From the NCBI RefSeq assembly GCF_932526225.1, contig NC_064047.1:11709501-11773500 (forward strand): a stretch of 64,000 nt of DNA. Reading direction: 5' to 3'. Both the position numbers and the translations under genes were made by a program. The notes under the pieces are model-generated. The model was not told where the DNA came from and did not search any database. It was given only the letters and a program-made list of their open reading frames with translations. Every line of letters begins with the position of its first letter. Within the stretch, counting starts at the first letter, position 1. Shown here piece by piece: positions 1 through 7,810 of this stretch. Source of the stretch: Nematostella vectensis (lineage: Eukaryota > Cnidaria > Anthozoa > Actiniaria > Edwardsiidae).

Positions 1-670
1 CCCTTTTGATAGCCCATACTATATGATCTTATTCTCATATCACTGCTCACTTGGTTCTCACCTAGTTATGCACTTAAGATGGCTAGTGATGCACTTAAGT
101 TTCAATGCTGTAAGAGAGTATCTGGCGGGTCTTACGCTCGTACCTACCTATCCTTCTAACAGATAGCAGCACTTTAAAATCTTAGGTAGCATCTCTAAAT
201 ATTGCGTATTACCTTGAACAGTAAACTATCTCCACATTTTAGTAATAATTGTTCTATTCCATCGTTCGCAAACACTGCTCTTTTCTTCATTCTCAGTCGA
301 ATACATTGTATATAATTTTTTTCTAGTATGTCTTTCAGGTGTCTGTTTCTTTACCTTTAGAATTCTTTACCTTTATCGACCCATACATACACTGGTTTTC
401 TTCCTTCCTTGAATATTGTTCTGAATGCTTCAGTAACAGTTTAACCCTTTTTTGTCTTTTAACGGTATGATACAACCATACTTACTAAATACATCTAAAA
501 CCATGAGTAGGTATCGAAAAAGTATTATTCCATTTGCTAAACTGTTGCATCTCAGAACACCAGTCTGAAGTCGGAACACCATATCTCATCTGTACGATAA
601 ACTATAACGCGCCGTCGGGTGAATTTCTTTTTTACTGGCTTGTGTTATTCACCAGCTAGTTCTTCTTGCC
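1..670 (-). pseudogene. Retrovirus-like (rve/DDE) integrase domain of Polinton, frameshifted and cut by window edge
   Basis: Reverse-strand translation in shifting frames gives the core of a Polinton integrase, which inserts the element into host DNA. Visible catalytic landmarks are LLMVLDVFSKYG (first Asp, about 476-511), VDKGKEF (second Asp, about 360-382) and TENEEKSSVCERWNRT (Glu, about 250-300). Upstream pieces read ENWQEELAGE and MQQFSKWN. Several stops and frame changes lie between these pieces, so no intact protein is possible. The C-terminal part toward position 1 is very degraded. It directly follows the PLA2 reading frame, and the order suggests an ancestral PLA2-integrase fusion. 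No long open frame is present here, so the call rests on motif order alone. Confidence 0.75.
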
Positions 671-682
671 AGTTCTCTTCAC

Positions 683-1171
683 TCAACGGCTTTGTCCGTT
701 TTTTGGCTTTTCAACACCGAGGCCGAGTTTTGGTTTTGTATTGATAAGGCAACGTGCGGTTGACCCCCACTTAGGCATCTCACCATACGGTATTCGATCA
801 AGCGACTCGACCATTTTTCCGTCGCACTCCCCTTTGCTTTTCCCCATGTCATAGCATATGTCATGGTGCGCCGCGATCTCGTCTACTTTATTCAGCGGTT
901 TGACCTTCCAATCAGTCATTTGGCCAGTCTCTTTGTCGTATACGAGTTGTTTCTCGAGCGGGTTGTATGGCCCCATATATTTATAGCTCCCAGGTGTGAA
1001 CCCACCCTTGGGCTTAGGCAGGTAGCCGATCATCTTATGGATATCTAGTTTACCACCACATGATGAACAAGTACACTTTAGCATCGTACGTCCGTTTTTA
1101 GTTTTCTCGTACCGTTCAGAGTCTGGGATGCAATCAGTGACTCTCTTCTCCTTGACGCAGTAAGACTTCAT
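683..1171 (-). CDS. Zinc-ribbon plus parvovirus-type phospholipase A2 domain protein
   Basis: 162 residues. Residues 1-40 carry paired cysteines (YCVK near the start, then CTCSSCGG), resembling the small DUF5679-type zinc ribbon common in Polintons. Residues about 55-115 match a viral phospholipase A2: the calcium-loop motif YMGPYNPL and the catalytic HD pair in AAHHDICYD. In parvoviruses and adintoviruses this enzyme breaches endosomal membranes during entry; a role here is inferred from family. The tail (ARCLINTKPKLGLG) resembles the region that links PLA2 to integrase in other invertebrate Polintons. The stop at 683 comes just before integrase sequence in another frame, so this is probably the N-terminal half of a broken PLA2-integrase protein. 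It is 38 bases from the protease end. Confidence 0.8.
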   Translation of the reverse strand: MKSYCVKEKRVTDCIPDSERYEKTKNGRTMLKCTCSSCGGKLDIHKMIGYLPKPKGGFTPGSYKYMGPYNPLEKQLVYDKETGQMTDWKVKPLNKVDEIAAHHDICYDMGKSKGECDGKMVESLDRIPYGEMPKWGSTARCLINTKPKLGLGVEKPKNGQSR

Positions 1172-1208
1172 ATATCATTAGAGTACACTAAAGTATGATA
1201 TGAGGAAC

Positions 1209-1809
1209 CTATGGTTCACCTATGGTTCCAGCCGCAAAGTACTGCCAGCCTCTCATCCCCTGAATAAGTGCCTTTCCAGACGTAGCTAGGTACCGCTCAA
1301 CCTCATGTGGCACTCCAATTCCAAAGCTGTCGAAGTATTCACAGTACGTCTATATTTCGGTAGCAGACCCAATGAGTTCCAGCTCCTCTACTATCGTCGA
1401 GGTTGACTATCCCACATTCCTTTTTATGGATCCGCTTGGGTAGATCATCGCGACTATATACACCTCTGAAATGTTTTATGCCTAGCTTGGTGACCCATTC
1501 TAGAAGGTCGATGTTTGGAAGTGGTTTATTAACAAACCTTATAGCAGCGCTCCGAGTAGTGGGATACCGTTGAACGGGTTGTTTTTGCCTAGGAGGAGCC
1601 CCCTTGCCTTTTGCTTCTTTTTTCTGCCTTCTCTTTGGTTTAACTCCATATCCAACCGTTGGGTCATCCCACTGACCGCTAAATGGTGGTGGTCTTAAGC
1701 TTAGGCGGCTGCCCTTATATGGGTGGATTCTGTACGTTTGAAGGTAGTTCTGAGGACGGTTGTCTACTTGGAGACCTTTACCCGATAGAGCTGACATAAG
1801 CAGGGGCAC
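1209..1809 (-). pseudogene. Adenain-like maturation cysteine protease with pX-like N-terminal extension, broken
   Basis: The open frame 1339-1809 begins MPLLMSALSGKGLQV, then a basic proline-rich stretch, then the protease start: LPNIDLLEWVTKLGIKHF, DDLPKR, ECGIVNLDD and GTHWVCYRN, containing the catalytic His of the adenovirus-protease/Ulp1 fold. A frame change near 1340 is followed by EYFDSFGIGVP (the expected acidic catalytic position) and a short tail ending at 1209. The segment with the catalytic Cys was not found, so the enzyme is probably inactive. In Polintons this protease processes capsid precursors. It sits between the pX-like gene and the PLA2 gene, the expected morphogenetic block. 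Confidence 0.75.
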
Positions 1810-1902
1810 CCCGATCGAGGCAAGAAACGCCCCGAGGAACCCACCTTCCTGTTGCTTTCTAGTTAGTTAAAACTGTGGGATAAAAGACCCAGCTTGGAGG
1901 GC

Positions 1903-2322
1903 TTAAACGATTTGCTCCTTTTGTTTTTGCGTAAGGTAGCCCTTATACTTTATTAGTTTGTCAACTTTGTCTTGCGGGACACTTAATAGCCCAGAGCCAG
2001 TCTTTGGTAAGGCCTTATTGAGACCCCAACTAGCTAATCCACTGAGAGCGCCCGTGGCCAATGGCGCGACGGCCTTAGATAGGTATGGTAGTGCTGCTGA
2101 CCCAAGGCGGGCAAGTGCTGGTAATAGAGCGCCCAAGAATCCACCTTCCTGCTTTCTAATCTGAGTCTGACTGATTTTTATGTCAGTCCCTGTCCCATTC
2201 CGTTTCGACTTCTCAACTCGATTAATCTGGCTTTTTGTTAACAGCACAGTATCGGAGCCTGAGAGTTGGCTATGCTTTAGTCGAAGAGTTATAGGTGCTT
2301 TCTTCTTATATGACTTGAGCAA
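1903..2322 (-). CDS. pX-like hydrophobic minor virion protein
   Basis: 139 residues. The N-terminal third is basic and has the block VLLTKSQINRVEKS followed by GTDIKISQTQIRKQ, a signature of a small protein found beside Polinton capsid genes. The middle (about residues 60-110) is glycine/alanine/leucine-rich: GGFLGALLPALARLG and a run around ALSGLASWGLNKALP, suggesting membrane interaction. The C-terminus is charged (YKGYLTQKQKEQ). Known of the family: pX-like proteins are core or membrane-active virion components in adintoviruses. The start overlaps the 3' end of the major capsid frame by 17 bases. The frame is intact. Confidence 0.65.
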   Translation of the reverse strand: MLKSYKKKAPITLRLKHSQLSGSDTVLLTKSQINRVEKSKRNGTGTDIKISQTQIRKQEGGFLGALLPALARLGSAALPYLSKAVAPLATGALSGLASWGLNKALPKTGSGLLSVPQDKVDKLIKYKGYLTQKQKEQIV

Positions 2323-3410
2323 CTTCTCCCTTTGATCGTGATATCAACTTGGTGGTACCATCTTTAATGTCGGCCTTCTGGTTCCTCAAGTTGAAGTAAA
2401 TGAATGGGAAAATGCTGCCGAAATTTATTCTAGTCAGTAGTGTTCCTCCTTTGTAGTCATTAATGGAATTGACGCATTCTAAGACGTCTCGGAACACTCT
2501 GGACATCGCAGAATTAACCTGGTACTCACTTTCTGTATACTGGCTACCAGTCCCTACCTCTAGATGACAACTCGTTAACGTCCTATTGTTAGCCACCGAA
2601 AATGTCTTACATAGGAATGGATCTACTGTTTGAGAATCCTCATTGGTGTCATTGGATATCCACACGAAAACATGTCTAGGGCGATTGATTCCACTGGTAT
2701 CTTAAAGCTCCCTGTTTGGGCTCTTCCTGAGTTTGACCGCTCGACCATCTCCCTAAGGTAAGTCCACTTATGGGGAGCTGAATATTTACTCATATACATG
2801 CTCTCCCCCCTGAGTTGAAGATGATTGGCACCCACAGTTTGAATCTAGTTAAAACGACTCGGTAATCCGCCCCTGCTAGCCATATCTTTCGCAGAAAGAG
2901 TATCTATTGAGAGGTATTTCAGTGTTAACAGTTGTAGATGTCCCGAGCAAAGCCTTTCGAGAAGCGAAACCCTTATTATAACCCGCTTGGGCCGACCTCT
3001 ACTCAGCATATCTACTAGTGTCTAGGAAGTAAAATTCGTTTGTTCCAGTCGTTTGAGAATATGAAGTGTCGTACTCAAGTAGGTTCTTGATATTAACGGT
3101 GTGATCCGTAGACTGAAATGCCATTGACCTTTTCGGATATCTCTTTAATCAGTGAATGACTACCATTTACAATACCATTGTGATCGTTGACAGCGAGGTT
3201 TCCAACATCCGCTAGCAATCGGACTTTGAAATCAACCTCAAAACAGGCGTTGTGCCAATCGAGAGGCGCGATCTCTTCACTGTTGTCGGCCACAATACGA
3301 TACCCTGTGAGAGTTTGGTGCGCGTTGTTCGCGACGTTCAAAACTAGCGGAGTTTCTAGATCGAACGACACGTCTTCATAGCGTTGTACGTACTTCGGAT
3401 TTCTATACAT
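2306..3410 (-). pseudogene. Polinton double jelly-roll major capsid protein, frameshifted
   Basis: Three reading frames in order on the - strand read as one capsid protein. The N-terminal piece 3093-3410 starts MYRNPKYVQRYEDVSFDL. The middle piece, about 2840-3110, has no long ORF because of stops, but contains VNIKNLLEYDTSYSQTTGTN and STTVNTEIPLNRYSFCE. The piece 2623-2835 has QLRGESMYMSKY and HKWTYLREMVERS. The C-terminal piece 2306-2665 has TFSVANNRTLTSCHLEVGTG and MSRVFRDVLECV. These match the conserved Polinton major capsid family that forms the icosahedral shell. At least three indels or stops break it, and the C-terminus runs into the pX-like start, so the last part of the family length seems lost. 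Confidence 0.8.
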
Positions 3411-3435
3411 TTATATAATAAGGTTAGATAATACC

Positions 3436-3816
3436 TCACACTCTCAACCTTCGCACCCTTCCAGATCCGTTTAATATACGCTGGACACGTTCGTTGACCT
3501 CAGAGTCTGTTAACGGAGCATCTTTGGTTGGTGTTGGGCTAACAGTGGGTTGGGCACCCTTTTTGTTCTTATGTAAGAGCTTGACGATCTGATCCCCTGC
3601 TCTATTCCCAGCGTAATCGTCAGTTTTGCTTATAGCGGTTGAAACTGCTTTACTCGTCGTATCCTTTACAGCATTCTTTGCTGTCTTTTTAAATACCTTA
3701 CGGCCGAGATTAGTTATCGAGTCAAAAACGCCCCCGCCGTAGATGTGCGTCACCACGTATCTACCCACATCGGGGTCATATCTCCTCTTATACTCATGTT
3801 GAGAACTCATATACAA
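3436..3816 (-). CDS. Small basic capsid-associated protein (pVI-like candidate)
   Basis: 126 residues, intact. It starts MYMSSQHEYKRRYD, then a glycine-rich amphipathic segment GGGVFDSITNLGRKVFKKT (about residues 28-46), a Lys/Ala/Thr-rich middle with DYAGNRAGDQIVKLL, a proline/threonine linker and a basic Arg-rich end. It lies between the major and minor capsid genes, 26 bases upstream of the capsid start and 10 bases after the penton stop, so it is very likely part of the virion cassette. An N-terminal amphipathic helix next to capsid genes recalls membrane-lytic protein VI of adenoviruses, but this is analogy from position and composition only. Confidence 0.5.
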   Translation of the reverse strand: MYMSSQHEYKRRYDPDVGRYVVTHIYGGGVFDSITNLGRKVFKKTAKNAVKDTTSKAVSTAISKTDDYAGNRAGDQIVKLLHKNKKGAQPTVSPTPTKDAPLTDSEVNERVQRILNGSGRVRRLRV

Positions 3817-3826
3817 TTAGGTTAGA

Positions 3827-4426
3827 CTAATATATCGACCTCAGGATTAGAGTCATGTGCCACTCGATACCGTTGTGATTGATAGGACGACCAATAGCAT
3901 CCACGACGTAGAATCTCAGTTTGCTAATTAAATTGGCAGCCTCGTTGTTAAACAGCGTTCTGGTTGGTTGGACTGAGAACGGGTAGCTCCGACTCAAGTT
4001 TTCTGTCGGTATGACAAATAGCGTGTTACTAGCGCGACCTCCTACAATGCTGTCGTTTATTAGATCAGTGTTGATGTGGAGCGTTTCGATGCTGTTCGTG
4101 ATGTTAGGTAATTTAGATCCATACTCAGTCTTCGAGATAACTTTTTGGGTCGAATCCTATGTGTTCGCTAAATTTTGTCCCCCTCATGTCCAGTTCATAT
4201 CTATCTCCGACTATCACGACGACTTTGTAGGTAGTGAGGACAAATACGATGTCGATATAGAATTTGTCTTTACCGTCAGCAACCCCTACATGACTGTTCG
4301 TCTGGCGTCGTTAGAAAGCCGTAATGACGGGCTCATTTTGATAGTGAAATCATCGGGTCGGCTGACGCCACGCGCCTCGCGATGACGGCATGAGATGTAC
4401 ACAGCTCTCTCTACAATATTTTCCAT
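3827..4426 (-). pseudogene. Minor capsid (penton) protein of Polinton, frameshifted
   Basis: The start ATG (4424-4426) follows directly on the stop of the preceding gene fragment. The first part reads MENIVERAVYISCRHREARG and PDDFTIKMSPSLRL. A stop follows near 4290, the middle continues in a second frame (DKFYIDIVFVLTTY), and the C-terminal part returns to the first frame with SIETLHINTDLINDSIVGG, LFVIPTENLSRSYPF, LRFYVVDAIGRPIN and the end WHMTLILRSIY. The C-terminal motifs are those of the Polinton penton or minor capsid protein, a single jelly-roll at the vertices. Two compensating indels explain why the ends share a frame. The + strand ORF on top of it is a shadow. Confidence 0.7.
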
Positions 4427-4556
4427 CTATACAAGATAGTTAGAAAAAATCTCTCCATGTTGGTCGTCCGAGATAACACCCAATCTCCTTAGCACATGAG
4501 CGACTTCGGAGAACTCACCCCTAGCCGAGTCGTTACCCGCTTGAATCGGTCAGGTT
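4427..4556 (-). pseudogene. C-terminal remnant of the Polinton 'YYNDPKDLL' protein
   Basis: The frame reads IQAGNDSARGEF then VAHVLRRLGVISDD and ends FSNYLV before a TAG stop that touches the penton ATG. The same protein is represented in element 2 near 31143-31230 (YYNDPKDLLSRLELF then SIQAGN), so the two fragments overlap at SIQAGN. Function is unknown; it is a gene commonly found in cnidarian Polintons immediately before the penton gene. Here everything upstream of IQAGN is missing and the neighbouring fibre-like gene begins on the other strand at the same spot, suggesting a rearrangement junction near 4556. Confidence 0.5.
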
Positions 4557-6116
4557 GATACACTTTTGGAGTGTGAGTGGCGCCATCAATATAGGCTTCG
4601 ACATGACAAAATGTTATCTCGTCATCTTCACTCTCAAATGGGTTAAGTCGATAAACTCAGTATCAGAGACACGATATGCAACCCAGACGGCAACGCTCAA
4701 ATCAGTCGGTCAAACACTAGAGTTCTATAGCGATGTCGAGCAGGCACAAAACCCTAGTTACAAGATCAGACTGGAGGTCACATCCACCACAACCCTAGAG
4801 ATTAGAGACAACAACCTAAGCCAAGACAATAGACTGATTAAGGTGCAAGGGCTTAAATTCGGCGAGGTTGGTATCCCACTGACAGACCAAAAGATTGAGT
4901 ACTACGACTACGACACTACCATATCAAGCGGTCAATTAAACCATAAGTTTAACAGTCTAACCGAATTGGTCGTTTTGTATGTTCAACTAACACGGACAAC
5001 TATGGGTCGTTCACCGTGGTACAGTTCCCAAACGTTAAAAACGCGACCTTCGCTACGGAAATCGGTAGGTTCGAACTAAATGACACCGGCTTCAACTTCA
5101 CACGGACACTATTAAACGTGACAATTAAACTACGAACTTTTGAGGAGTTCACTTTTAAACTGTACCCTAAGCACCAAGGCTTCTACCTAGTAGACAATGT
5201 CCCAAATGGGGCACAAGAAACAATAGCCATCTCCATACCTATCGATAACACTACCGGACTAACAGCATCTAGAGGCTACACCATTCGAATCGAGTGCTAC
5301 TGCATAGACACAAATGTGATGCTCACGATGGGTACCATCAACATCCAAACTGACGGGTGGGGCTTCCGTGGGGATAGCATTAAGAGAGGCGCTATAGATG
5401 GGAAACCAGGCTACCGATTTACTAAGGCTGTAATCGACACAGGCAACTTCATAGGTAATATCACTTTTACCGTCTCACATAACTCACCACAGCCCCCCAA
5501 AAAATCCAAGTGTATGCCTTCGGCATCGAAGGCGAAACAGCGGCAAACTATCAAGTGAGTGAGTCAGTCGCTGACTATATAGGAAACAGTTCCCGTATAG
5601 CCTCATACAGGGCGAAGCACATACACCAAGCCCAAATATTACTCGGCAACGATTGTTGGAGAGAGGTAACTGATTTTGACATCAGCCTAGGATTGAAGAA
5701 CAGCCAAAACATAATCAAACTAACTGCGAATCTAGTCCTATACTGCACGGAGATCATCGGCGTGTCCACCGACCCGAGGTTCTACTTCGTCTGGAAGCGG
5801 AGCGTTTGGGGCACCTCTTATCAATTCATTGGGCGTTCTAGCGTCTAGTAACCAAGTAGGCGCCTCTTGGGTTGTGACCATGCCGAAAAACCACCTACAC
5901 ACGAGCACTGGTGTAGCATTCGATAACCCTCAGACACTTTCAGCTGTGAGGTACAGGCTTTTCGCATGGGGTGCTAATGGAACCGTCCTACACATTAACA
6001 CCGAGACGGCTAACCCAACGCTTTTCAACAGCAACGTAATATGCGAGGAGCTATCCGGCGATGTCGAATACATGTACGATAGTCAAAAACAAGAAACGTA
6101 CATCGAGATTATCTAA
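4555..6116 (+). pseudogene. Large beta-rich protein, candidate fibre/receptor-binding protein, with frameshifts
   Basis: Four overlapping + strand frames (4555-5079, 5016-5558, 5510-5848, 5829-6116) give one continuous amphipathic beta-rich protein of about 510 residues if read in order. The frame changes lie near 4995, near 5505 (beside a C6A6 run) and near 5835. Landmarks are TLEIRDNNLSQDNRLIKVQG, FELNDTGFNFTRTLLNVTI, QVYAFGIEGE, and the end piece YRLFAWGANGTVLHIN followed by VICEELSGDVEYMYD. There are no obvious membrane segments and few cysteines. It is transcribed towards the VLTF3-like gene and opposite to the capsid block. I do not recognise the family; composition and position suggest a surface or fibre protein. 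Confidence 0.5.
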
Positions 6117-6156
6117 CCATCTAATATAATGGACAACATCTACGAAGCAAGACCAC

Positions 6157-6756
6157 ATGAGAGATGTGGCCAAATTTACCCAACCATCCCAACCGAGGAA
6201 GACAATGGTAAAAGTTTCAGACTACAACAAATCTGCTCTATTAAGAACTCTATTAGCGCAAACCTCGAACACCACCAAAGAGTTAGGAAAAAAGTACGCG
6301 AAGTCCCGGTCGATTACAAATAAAATAGCTATCGGATCAGGTTCTCTCTCAGTAGTCCTACCGGCTGGTGCATTGGGGACTGGGTTGACTGGGGTTGGGA
6401 TCCCTGTGGCCGTACTTTTAGGAGTTCTGTCAGGTGTTAGTTCTATTGTTTCAACAGTGACGGCATCAGTCTCTAAGAGACTATCGAAAAATGTACAGAA
6501 ACACGCAGACATCGTGATGCTAGCTAAGTCTAGATTGAGTACAATCGATGACCATATTAGCAAAGCATTGACCGACAACCAAATATCCTCAGACGAATTC
6601 TTTATCAAAGAGGCTCAAAAGTATAATGAAATGAGAGAGTCGATACGGGAAAAGATATATAAACGCTCACCTCAGGCTCACTACCATGAATGTACGTCCA
6701 TCCTAGATGATCACAAACCTGCTTCCACAACTTCTCATAATATCTCAGTGTCCTAG
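6157..6756 (+). CDS. Polinton membrane-associated protein of unknown function
   Basis: 199 residues. A polar N-terminus (VSDYNKSALLRTLLAQ) leads to a long glycine/valine-rich hydrophobic segment at about residues 58-105 (GSGSLSVVLPAGALGTGLTG and GIPVAVLLGVLSGVSSIVS), likely one or two membrane helices or a fusion-peptide-like stretch. A charged helical part follows: SKNVQKHADIVMLAKSRLST, IDDHISKAL and EAQKYNEMRESIREK. This layout recurs in cnidarian Polintons. An upstream ATG at 6129 (MDNIYEARPHERC) in another frame may be the original start, displaced by an indel. The last bases overlap the end of the VLTF3-like gene on the other strand by 4 bp. Confidence 0.6.
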   Translation: MRDVAKFTQPSQPRKTMVKVSDYNKSALLRTLLAQTSNTTKELGKKYAKSRSITNKIAIGSGSLSVVLPAGALGTGLTGVGIPVAVLLGVLSGVSSIVSTVTASVSKRLSKNVQKHADIVMLAKSRLSTIDDHISKALTDNQISSDEFFIKEAQKYNEMRESIREKIYKRSPQAHYHECTSILDDHKPASTTSHNISVS

Positions 6757-7226
6757 GACTGATATTTTATGCATTGTCTCATACTCTGCTTCTCATCTTT
6801 CAATTGAAACAATTTGTAGAGAACGAACTTTATCTGAATATATCGTCTCCTAGTAAATAATCTATTCATAGCCGTCTCAACTCGCTCGAATCTCCTGAGT
6901 AGGTCATGCTTATTACCTTCTAAGTCAAAATCAAACAACACATTTTCTAAATGGTACTTCCGATAGTACACTGACTTCCTACGTATCCTGTACATATTCT
7001 CGTAAAAATCAACATACTCGACGGCATGATCGTATCCATGGTGAACACCACAATTTCTACACACATTAGCTCCATTGTCATTTACCGTATCATGCCTACC
7101 ACAACATGCCTCGAACCTCGCCGACTCTCCCTTAGTTATGTACTCCCTTATTTTTTTATCACAAAATGGACAATCGAAATATCCATCCTCCTCCAACGCT
7201 ATATGAATTCCTGCGTTACAATCCAT
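6753..7226 (-). CDS. VLTF3-like (poxvirus late transcription factor type) zinc protein
   Basis: 157 residues, intact. The first zinc pair is CPFCDKK (residues 19-25), then CCGRHD, then VCRNCGVHHGYDHA. The conserved stretch RRKSVYYRKYHLENVL follows, which resembles the R-x-Y-x(2)-x-H-x-x-E core of VLTF3-type late transcription factors of large DNA viruses and Polintons. The C-terminus is basic (FTRRRYIQIKFVLYKLFQL). Role by family: late gene transcription of the element. The start ATG at 7226 is supported by element 2, whose copy begins at the homologous ATG. It is the terminal gene, about 430 bp before the terminal palindrome. Confidence 0.6.
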   Translation of the reverse strand: MDCNAGIHIALEEDGYFDCPFCDKKIREYITKGESARFEACCGRHDTVNDNGANVCRNCGVHHGYDHAVEYVDFYENMYRIRRKSVYYRKYHLENVLFDFDLEGNKHDLLRRFERVETAMNRLFTRRRYIQIKFVLYKLFQLKDEKQSMRQCIKYQS

Positions 7227-7436
7227 CCTATATGCTAATACAGGAGATTATATTTTTATGCGACGTCATGACACAGCTGTGTTGCCACTTTGCCAGCGGG
7301 AAAGTCCCTAAATACAATAGACATGTTTATACTTGCCCGCGGGGGGCTCCCCTTACTCGCTCCTAAGAATTACAATTTCAAGAATGTCACGCAACAGCCG
7401 TGACCATAAAATGAGACCCGCACGGATTCCACGAAA
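7227..7436 (-). promoter_or_regulatory. Conserved upstream region of the VLTF3-like gene (putative promoter)
   Basis: The sequence before the VLTF3-like ATG is well conserved in element 2 (29840-30132) although the coding part there is broken. Shared blocks on the - strand include GTTGCGTGACATTCTTG, TTCTTAGGAGCGA, a CCCCGC-rich stretch, ATGTCTATTGTATT, GGGACTTTC and an ACAGCTGTG...TGACGTC block containing a cAMP-response-like core. A promoter role is inferred from position and conservation. Confidence 0.45.
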
Positions 7437-7465
7437 TGAAGAAAGCATATAGTTCCAGTAATTTA

Positions 7466-7735
7466 TTCATAAGCTGACACCAAAATCTTGTATCATATAG
7501 TCTCACCACAATATGATACCATATAGTTTCACTAAAATCTTTTATCATATAGTTTCACCGAAATTTGATACCATATAGTTTCACCAAAATCTTTTATCAT
7601 ATAGTTTCACCAAAATGTGATACCATATAGTTTCACCAAAATCTTTTATCATATAGTTTTACCAAAATGGGATACAATATAGTTTCACCAAAATCTTTTT
7701 TCATATAGTTTCACCGAAATGTGATACCATACGAT
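7466..7735. repeat. 26-bp tandem repeats beside the element 1 terminus
   Basis: About ten copies of a 26-bp unit with the core CATATAGTTTCACC. Two variants alternate, one followed by AAAATCTTTTAT and one by GAAATGTGATAC, giving a 52-bp higher-order unit. A decayed version is visible in element 2 at about 29745-29830 (GGAGACTATATG, GGATACTATAT). The iteron-like layout next to the terminal palindrome suggests a protein-binding or replication-origin region, but this is inference. Confidence 0.7.
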
Positions 7736-7739
7736 GGTG

Positions 7740-7810
7740 AGTAGTATAGACTTGGTTTGATTTGAGCACATTCGGTAGGAGTGTGCTGAAACCGCCAAGT
7801 CTATACTACT
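7740..7810. repeat. Terminal palindrome (hairpin) of element 1
   Basis: Perfect 16-bp arms: AGTAGTATAGACTTGG at 7740-7755 and its reverse complement at 7795-7810. Inside is a second pair AGCACA (7765-7770) and TGTGCT (7782-7787) around an 11-base loop. A homologous palindrome lies at 29595-29667 at the end of element 2 in the opposite orientation. This indicates the true terminus of the element. Confidence 0.75.

Larger units (their letters stand above)
1..7810 (-). mobile_element. Polinton/Maverick (adintovirus-like) element 1, left end outside window
   Basis: Seen: one block of tightly packed genes typical of Polintons: integrase, PLA2, adenain-like protease, pX-like, major capsid, small basic protein, minor capsid on the - strand, then two + strand genes converging on a VLTF3-like gene, then tandem repeats and a terminal palindrome at 7740-7810. 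Many reading frames are broken by small indels, so this copy is a decaying integrated element. No family B polymerase is seen within it; it would lie left of position 1. Inference: the right terminus is position 7810, because the palindrome there has a homologue at the end of element 2. The outer 5'-AG dinucleotide agrees with known Polinton termini. Confidence 0.85.

Noticed and set aside
4011-4385. 124-residue + strand frame starting MTNSVLLARPPTMLSF
   Set aside because: It lies opposite the penton gene, whose - strand motifs are clear; the + frame shows no family signal.
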